A stretch of 16,010 nt of DNA from positions 1-16,010 of the forward strand of contig CAZLCL010000020.1 in the NCBI GenBank assembly GCA_964558315.1, written 5' to 3'. Of the stretch, positions 13,945-16,010 are shown one piece after another. The notes under the pieces are model-generated. The model searched no databases. It had not been told where the DNA came from and saw only the letters and a list, made by a program, of their open reading frames with translations. Each line of letters opens with the position of its first letter. Within the stretch, counting starts at the first letter, position 1. The stretch comes from MWCM01 sp964558315 (GTDB lineage Bacteria; Patescibacteriota; UBA1384; XYA2-FULL-43-10). A program made the translations under genes and the position numbers.

Positions 13945-14550
13945 AGGTAAACCACCTGCGTAAGTAGGTGTGTGCGTTTGAAGCGTTAGCATTAATAATA
14001 AACATTGAGATAAAATAAAATCACCACCCAACCTGGGACGGAGGGAGGTGATTTTTTTATGCGAGGCAAATACTACAAAGCTCTACCATCTAGAGCATTG
14101 TACTTACCTCTGCCAATACCACATAGTTTGGAACCCTAAATACAGGGGCAAAGTATTGGTATCTAAATATATTAAAACCGAGATGAAGAGAATACTCAAG
14201 CTCATCTGCCGCTGGAAACATGTCCGAATTAAGGCTTTGCACATTGGTGATGAACATATCCACCTCTATCTTATTATTCCACTCAAGTATTCCGCATCAT
14301 ACATTGTCGGACTTCTTAAAACCAAATCAAGCTATTGGTTCAAGAAAAAGAATAAGAAGATCCCACAATGTCCATTCTGGTGCAGAGGCTACTTCATAAC
14401 AACCATCGGCATCAATGAGATAGCTATAAAGACCTATATTAATACTCAAGAACGTAGACGATCCGCTCAACCACAACTGCAACTCTAAGGTAGAGCGTTA
14501 GCTCGGGTTAGAAATTCAAACCACCAGCGTTATAGCTGGTGGTATTGATT
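13945..14550 (+). mobile_element. IS200/IS605-family insertion sequence (tnpA only)
   Basis: The left end hairpin CACCTGC/GTAGGTG (13953-13970) and right end hairpin ACCACCAGC/GCTGGTGGT (14520-14543) both begin AAACCACC and have GCGT at the tip, as expected for the subterminal palindromes of an IS200-type element. They frame a single Y1 transposase gene. An A/T-tracted hairpin (14018-14054; AAATCACC/GGTGATTT followed by T) lies just before the gene, like the internal terminator/translation-blocking hairpin known from IS200. The exact tips are not defined. The element lies between the right DJ-1 fragment and the intact DJ-1 gene. Confidence 0.85.
14048..14488 (+). CDS. tnpA: IS200-like Y1 (HUH) transposase, start region disrupted
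   Basis: The 146-codon frame contains the full Y1 domain: CQYHIVWNPKYRGKVL, the HUH motif HIH in GDEHIHLYLIIP, then SYIVGLLKTKSS, WCRGYFITTIG, and the catalytic Tyr in IKTYINTQ. These enzymes cut and rejoin single-stranded DNA at the hairpin ends. In this frame the only early start is the GTG at 14048, which lies inside the 3' arm of the upstream hairpin, with no room for an SD. A well-placed ATG at 14059, behind GGGAGG, is in another frame (MRGKYYK...). Removing one G near 14080 would join MRGKYYK to LYHLEHCTYLCQYH. So the gene has probably suffered a +1 frameshift, uses the GTG, or needs ribosomal frameshifting. Confidence 0.8.
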   Translation: MIFLCEANTTKLYHLEHCTYLCQYHIVWNPKYRGKVLVSKYIKTEMKRILKLICRWKHVRIKALHIGDEHIHLYLIIPLKYSASYIVGLLKTKSSYWFKKKNKKIPQCPFWCRGYFITTIGINEIAIKTYINTQERRRSAQPQLQL

Positions 14551-14558
14551 TATTTCTC

Positions 14559-14653
14559 CCCCAAGACAATTTTTGTCTTTGGGGAAAAGATAAAAGCGCC
14601 TCCTGTGCCCTGTCGCTGTTGATTAGCTCATAGGGACAGGGTATTGTGCTTTT
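14559..14653. other. Consecutive stem-loops downstream of the IS
   Basis: CCCCAAGACAA pairs with TTGTCTTTGGGG (14559-14584, one bulge). Next, AAAAGC (14592-14597) can pair with GCTTTT (14648-14653), enclosing CCCTGTC (14608-14614) paired with GACAGGG (14635-14641). No open reading frame fits. It may be a small RNA ending at the terminator at 14660-14698, or remnants of another repeat. Confidence 0.4.
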
Positions 14654-14659
14654 AATAAA

Positions 14660-14698
14660 AATCCCTCGAAAGCTTACCGCAATTCGGGGGATTTTTTA
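14660..14698 (+). terminator. Intrinsic terminator before the DJ-1 gene
   Basis: AATCCC.CGAA pairs with TTCG..GGGATT, followed by six T (14692-14697). It isolates the DJ-1 gene from upstream transcription. Confidence 0.7.
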
Positions 14699-14707
14699 AT
14701 TGTTAAA

Positions 14708-14716
14708 TGATATAAT
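14708..14716 (+). promoter_or_regulatory. Extended -10 promoter of the DJ-1/PfpI gene
   Basis: TGATATAAT fits TGn-TATAAT; no -35 is recognisable. The start codon follows with SD AGGAG (8 nt before the ATG at 14752). Confidence 0.65.
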
Positions 14717-14751
14717 AAAAACATTTAAATATATAAATAGGAGACAGGCAA

Positions 14752-15270
14752 ATGGGCACAGATAATAATGCTTTAATAATACTAGCTAATCATGATTTTA
14801 GAGACGAGGAGTATTTAGATACATCTCAAGTTTTAAGGGAGGCTGGCATTGCAATAAAAATTGCCGCCAACAGCAATGAAGATTGCATAGGAGTAACCGG
14901 CACGACTGTTTCGGTAGATTTTACTTTAGACGAAATTGACGCGGCGCAATTTAGCGCTATCGTATTAATCGGTGGAGTTGGCATACAGGGTTATTTACAT
15001 GATGACTTTTTACACAAAGTAATAAAAGATTTTGTGACTAATAATAAAATAATCTCTGCTATTTGCTGGGCACCAGCAATACTAGCTAATGCTGGAGTAT
15101 TAAACGGCAAAAAGGCGACTGCTTGGCAAGGGGCTAGGGAAGATTTAGAAAAAGGCGGGGCAACTTATACAGGTGAAAGCGTTACCGTAGATGGCAACAT
15201 TATTACTGCAAATGGCCCCGACGCCGCTTCTAAATTTGGTGCAGTCATAGCCGAGATGATAATGGGGTAG
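14752..15270 (+). CDS. DJ-1/PfpI family protein
   Basis: The 172-aa single-domain protein has an N-terminal strand ALIILANHDF, the conserved acidic position in FRDEEY (E19/E20), strand AIVLIGGVG, and the nucleophile elbow ISAICWAPAIL with Cys105. GVLNGKKATAW and NIITANGP follow, the latter being the family's typical late GP motif. The size is normal for PfpI-type members (166-190 aa). Family members act as proteases, glyoxalases/deglycases or chaperones, so the reaction cannot be told from sequence. The elbow has Trp-Ala-Pro where many relatives have His-Gly-Pro, so a Cys-His protease dyad of that type is missing. It has its own promoter and SD. Two truncated copies of its 5' part flank the ABC transporter cassette upstream. 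Confidence 0.92.
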   Translation: MGTDNNALIILANHDFRDEEYLDTSQVLREAGIAIKIAANSNEDCIGVTGTTVSVDFTLDEIDAAQFSAIVLIGGVGIQGYLHDDFLHKVIKDFVTNNKIISAICWAPAILANAGVLNGKKATAWQGAREDLEKGGATYTGESVTVDGNIITANGPDAASKFGAVIAEMIMG

Positions 15271-15499
15271 AGATATAAGGAGAGCACCACCACTGATTTT
15301 ATTCACAGATTGACATTGATAAGAAAGGGAAAAATACAGAATTTAGAATAATGAATTAAGAATGATGTATAAAGCAATATGTATAATGCAATAAGAATTG
15401 TGGGAAATGCGAAAGGCAAATAAGGGGTAGTGTTTTTTTGCGAGTAGATTATTTTTGGGCAGTTTTATAAAATGCCCCACTTTAGTAAACCTACGCGGG
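15271..15499. other. Intergenic low-complexity region
   Basis: A variant of the CACCACCACTGAT...TTCACAGAT repeat (also after 8695) is followed by a run of near-identical words (AATGAATTAAGAATGATG, AATATGTATAATGCAATAAG). No gene is supported. A minus-strand frame from 15864 to 15343 and a plus-strand frame from 15455 to 15880 cross the tRNA-derived repeats and are not proteins. Confidence 0.6.
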
Positions 15500-15534
15500 C
15501 CATCCCGCATAGCCCTTCGGGCGACGTGGGATGG
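15500..15534. repeat. CCA...TGG-bounded palindrome after repeat copy 1
   Basis: CCATCCC (15500-15506) pairs with GGGATGG (15528-15534) around an inner GCCC-TTC-GGGC-type hairpin. The final TGG is the complement of the CCA that ends the element to its right. The same arrangement follows copy 2 and tRNA-Glu. Confidence 0.65.
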
Positions 15535-15689
15535 TAGCGCCAAGGGGAGGCTGGGAATCTCACGCGCTACACTAAGTTTCGCTTTTCGGAACCCGCGGTT
15601 CCGAATAACCTCCTCTGTCGGGAGACCAGCTGTTCTCCCTGCCCGTCCGCCTTTGGCGGAACCCCCTTCGTGGTTCGATTTGCCATTAG
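15532..15689 (-). repeat. tRNA-Glu-tailed structured element, copy 1
   Basis: On the minus strand the element starts with TAATGGCAAATCGAACCACG and ends with the last 17 nt of tRNA-Glu including CCA (15548-15532), preceded by CCAGCC. It forms GGGAGA/TCTCCC (15620-15639) and TTCGGAACC/GGTTCCGAA (15585-15605), plus an extra CCGCC/GGCGG hairpin (15647-15659) absent from copy 2. Stems differ from copy 2 mainly by paired changes. Confidence 0.75.
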
Positions 15690-15696
15690 CCACTAT

Positions 15697-15734
15697 CCAA
15701 AATATCCCTCCAATGATTTGGAAGGATTTTTTGG
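15697..15734 (-). terminator. CCA...TGG-bounded palindrome after repeat copy 2, terminator-like
   Basis: The inner arms TCCAA/TTGGA and ATCC/GGAT are enclosed by CCAAAA/TTTTGG. T tracts on both strands make it resemble an intrinsic terminator. Confidence 0.55.
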
Positions 15735-15867
15735 TAGCGCCAAGGGGAGGCTGGGAATCGAACTCGCTCGTAAACTCGCTCTCTAAAAACCGACGGTTTT
15801 TAGTATTTTCCTGCAACGGGGAAACAACTGTTTCCCCGACCCCCTTCGTGGTTCGATTCGCCACTAA
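15732..15867 (-). repeat. tRNA-Glu-tailed structured element, copy 2
   Basis: It has the same layout as copy 1. The tail is 15748-15732 (identical 17 nt of tRNA-Glu), and the 28-bp shared end continues into CCAGCC. The hairpins are CTAAAAACC/GGTTTTTAG (15783-15803) and GGGGAAAC/GTTTCCCC (15818-15837), and the opposite end is ATCGAACCACGAAGGGGG. A T-arm-like TTCGATTC occurs near both ends, in opposite orientation. Confidence 0.75.
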
Positions 15868-15874
15868 ATACTTA

Positions 15875-15914
15875 CCATGAAAAAAGCATCACCTCGGTGA
15901 TGCACTTTTCATGG
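15875..15914 (-). terminator. Terminator of tRNA-Glu, fused to its CCA
   Basis: GCATCACC pairs with GGTGATGC (15886-15903) around a 2-base gap, and the minus strand continues with six T. The outer arms CCATGAAAA/TTTTCATGG include the tRNA's own CCA (15914-15912), so tRNA end and terminator stem overlap. Confidence 0.8.
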
Positions 15915-15986
15915 TAGCGCCAAGGGGAATCGAACCCCTGTTACCGCCGTGAGAGGGCGGCGTCCTAGCCTCTAGACGATGGCGCC
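15912..15986 (-). tRNA. tRNA-Glu (anticodon CUC)
   Basis: The acceptor is GGCGCCA/TGGCGCT (first pair G.U), the D-arm contains TAGAGGCTAGGAC, the anticodon arm is CCGCC-CTCTCAC-GGCGG (anticodon CTC), and the T-arm is AGGGG-TTCGATT-CCCCT. The discriminator is A and CCA is encoded. The last 17 nt recur at the ends of the two elements downstream. Confidence 0.95.
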
Positions 15987-16010
15987 AGACTTAAAAATGA
16001 TAACACAAAA

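Noticed and set aside
15343..15880. Two overlapping open frames on opposite strands
   Set aside because: They traverse the tRNA-derived elements and palindromes, match no protein and have no start signals.

Overview
The window is AT-rich and uses the standard code (TGA terminates the radical-SAM and LivH genes). It looks like a chromosomal piece of a small-genome bacterium, most likely Patescibacteria (candidate phyla radiation). That placement is an inference. It rests on two TrmB-type regulators, many genes without a Shine-Dalgarno (SD) sequence, a stand-alone four-helix-bundle (S23-like) protein, and interspersed 'word' repeats that even enter a coding frame. No rRNA or other phylogenetic marker is present to confirm it.

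Left part (1-5385): a minus-strand class II aminoacyl-tRNA synthetase core of the alanyl type, without editing or C-Ala domains, is followed without a gap by a highly abnormal tRNA-like sequence. Next come a TrmB-like regulator and a CYTH / P-loop kinase / CYTH fusion on the plus strand, a non-coding stretch, a bidirectional terminator, tRNA-Gln(CUG) on the minus strand with a stray copy of its 5' end, and a GC-rich stem-loop element behind an extended -10 promoter.

Middle (5386-9156): a GlmS-like SIS-domain protein, a four-helix-bundle protein between two inversely oriented arrays of a degenerate short repeat, and a HypC-HydE fusion. The fusion is a radical-SAM protein whose frame has been invaded twice by repeats. 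No hydrogenase structural gene is visible.

Right-centre (9188-13626): a branched-chain amino-acid type ABC importer. It has an anchored solute-binding protein, one LivG-type ATPase, and LivM and LivH permeases; no LivF is present. A TrmB regulator gene lies inside the cluster, divergent from the binding-protein gene. The binding-protein promoter sits between two inverted half-sites. The whole cassette is bracketed by two direct ~285-bp repeats (8873-9157 and 13661-13940), each carrying the 5' end of a DJ-1/PfpI gene fused to a terminator.

Right end (13941-16010): an IS200-like element whose transposase start looks frameshifted, a structured intergenic region, the intact DJ-1/PfpI gene, then tRNA-Glu(CUC). 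Downstream of tRNA-Glu are two diverged, hairpin-conserving ~140-160-bp elements that each end in the last 17 nt of tRNA-Glu, including CCA.

The most promising candidate for something undescribed is the truncated AlaRS paralog with its own aberrant tRNA. Second is the tRNA-Glu-tailed repeat array.
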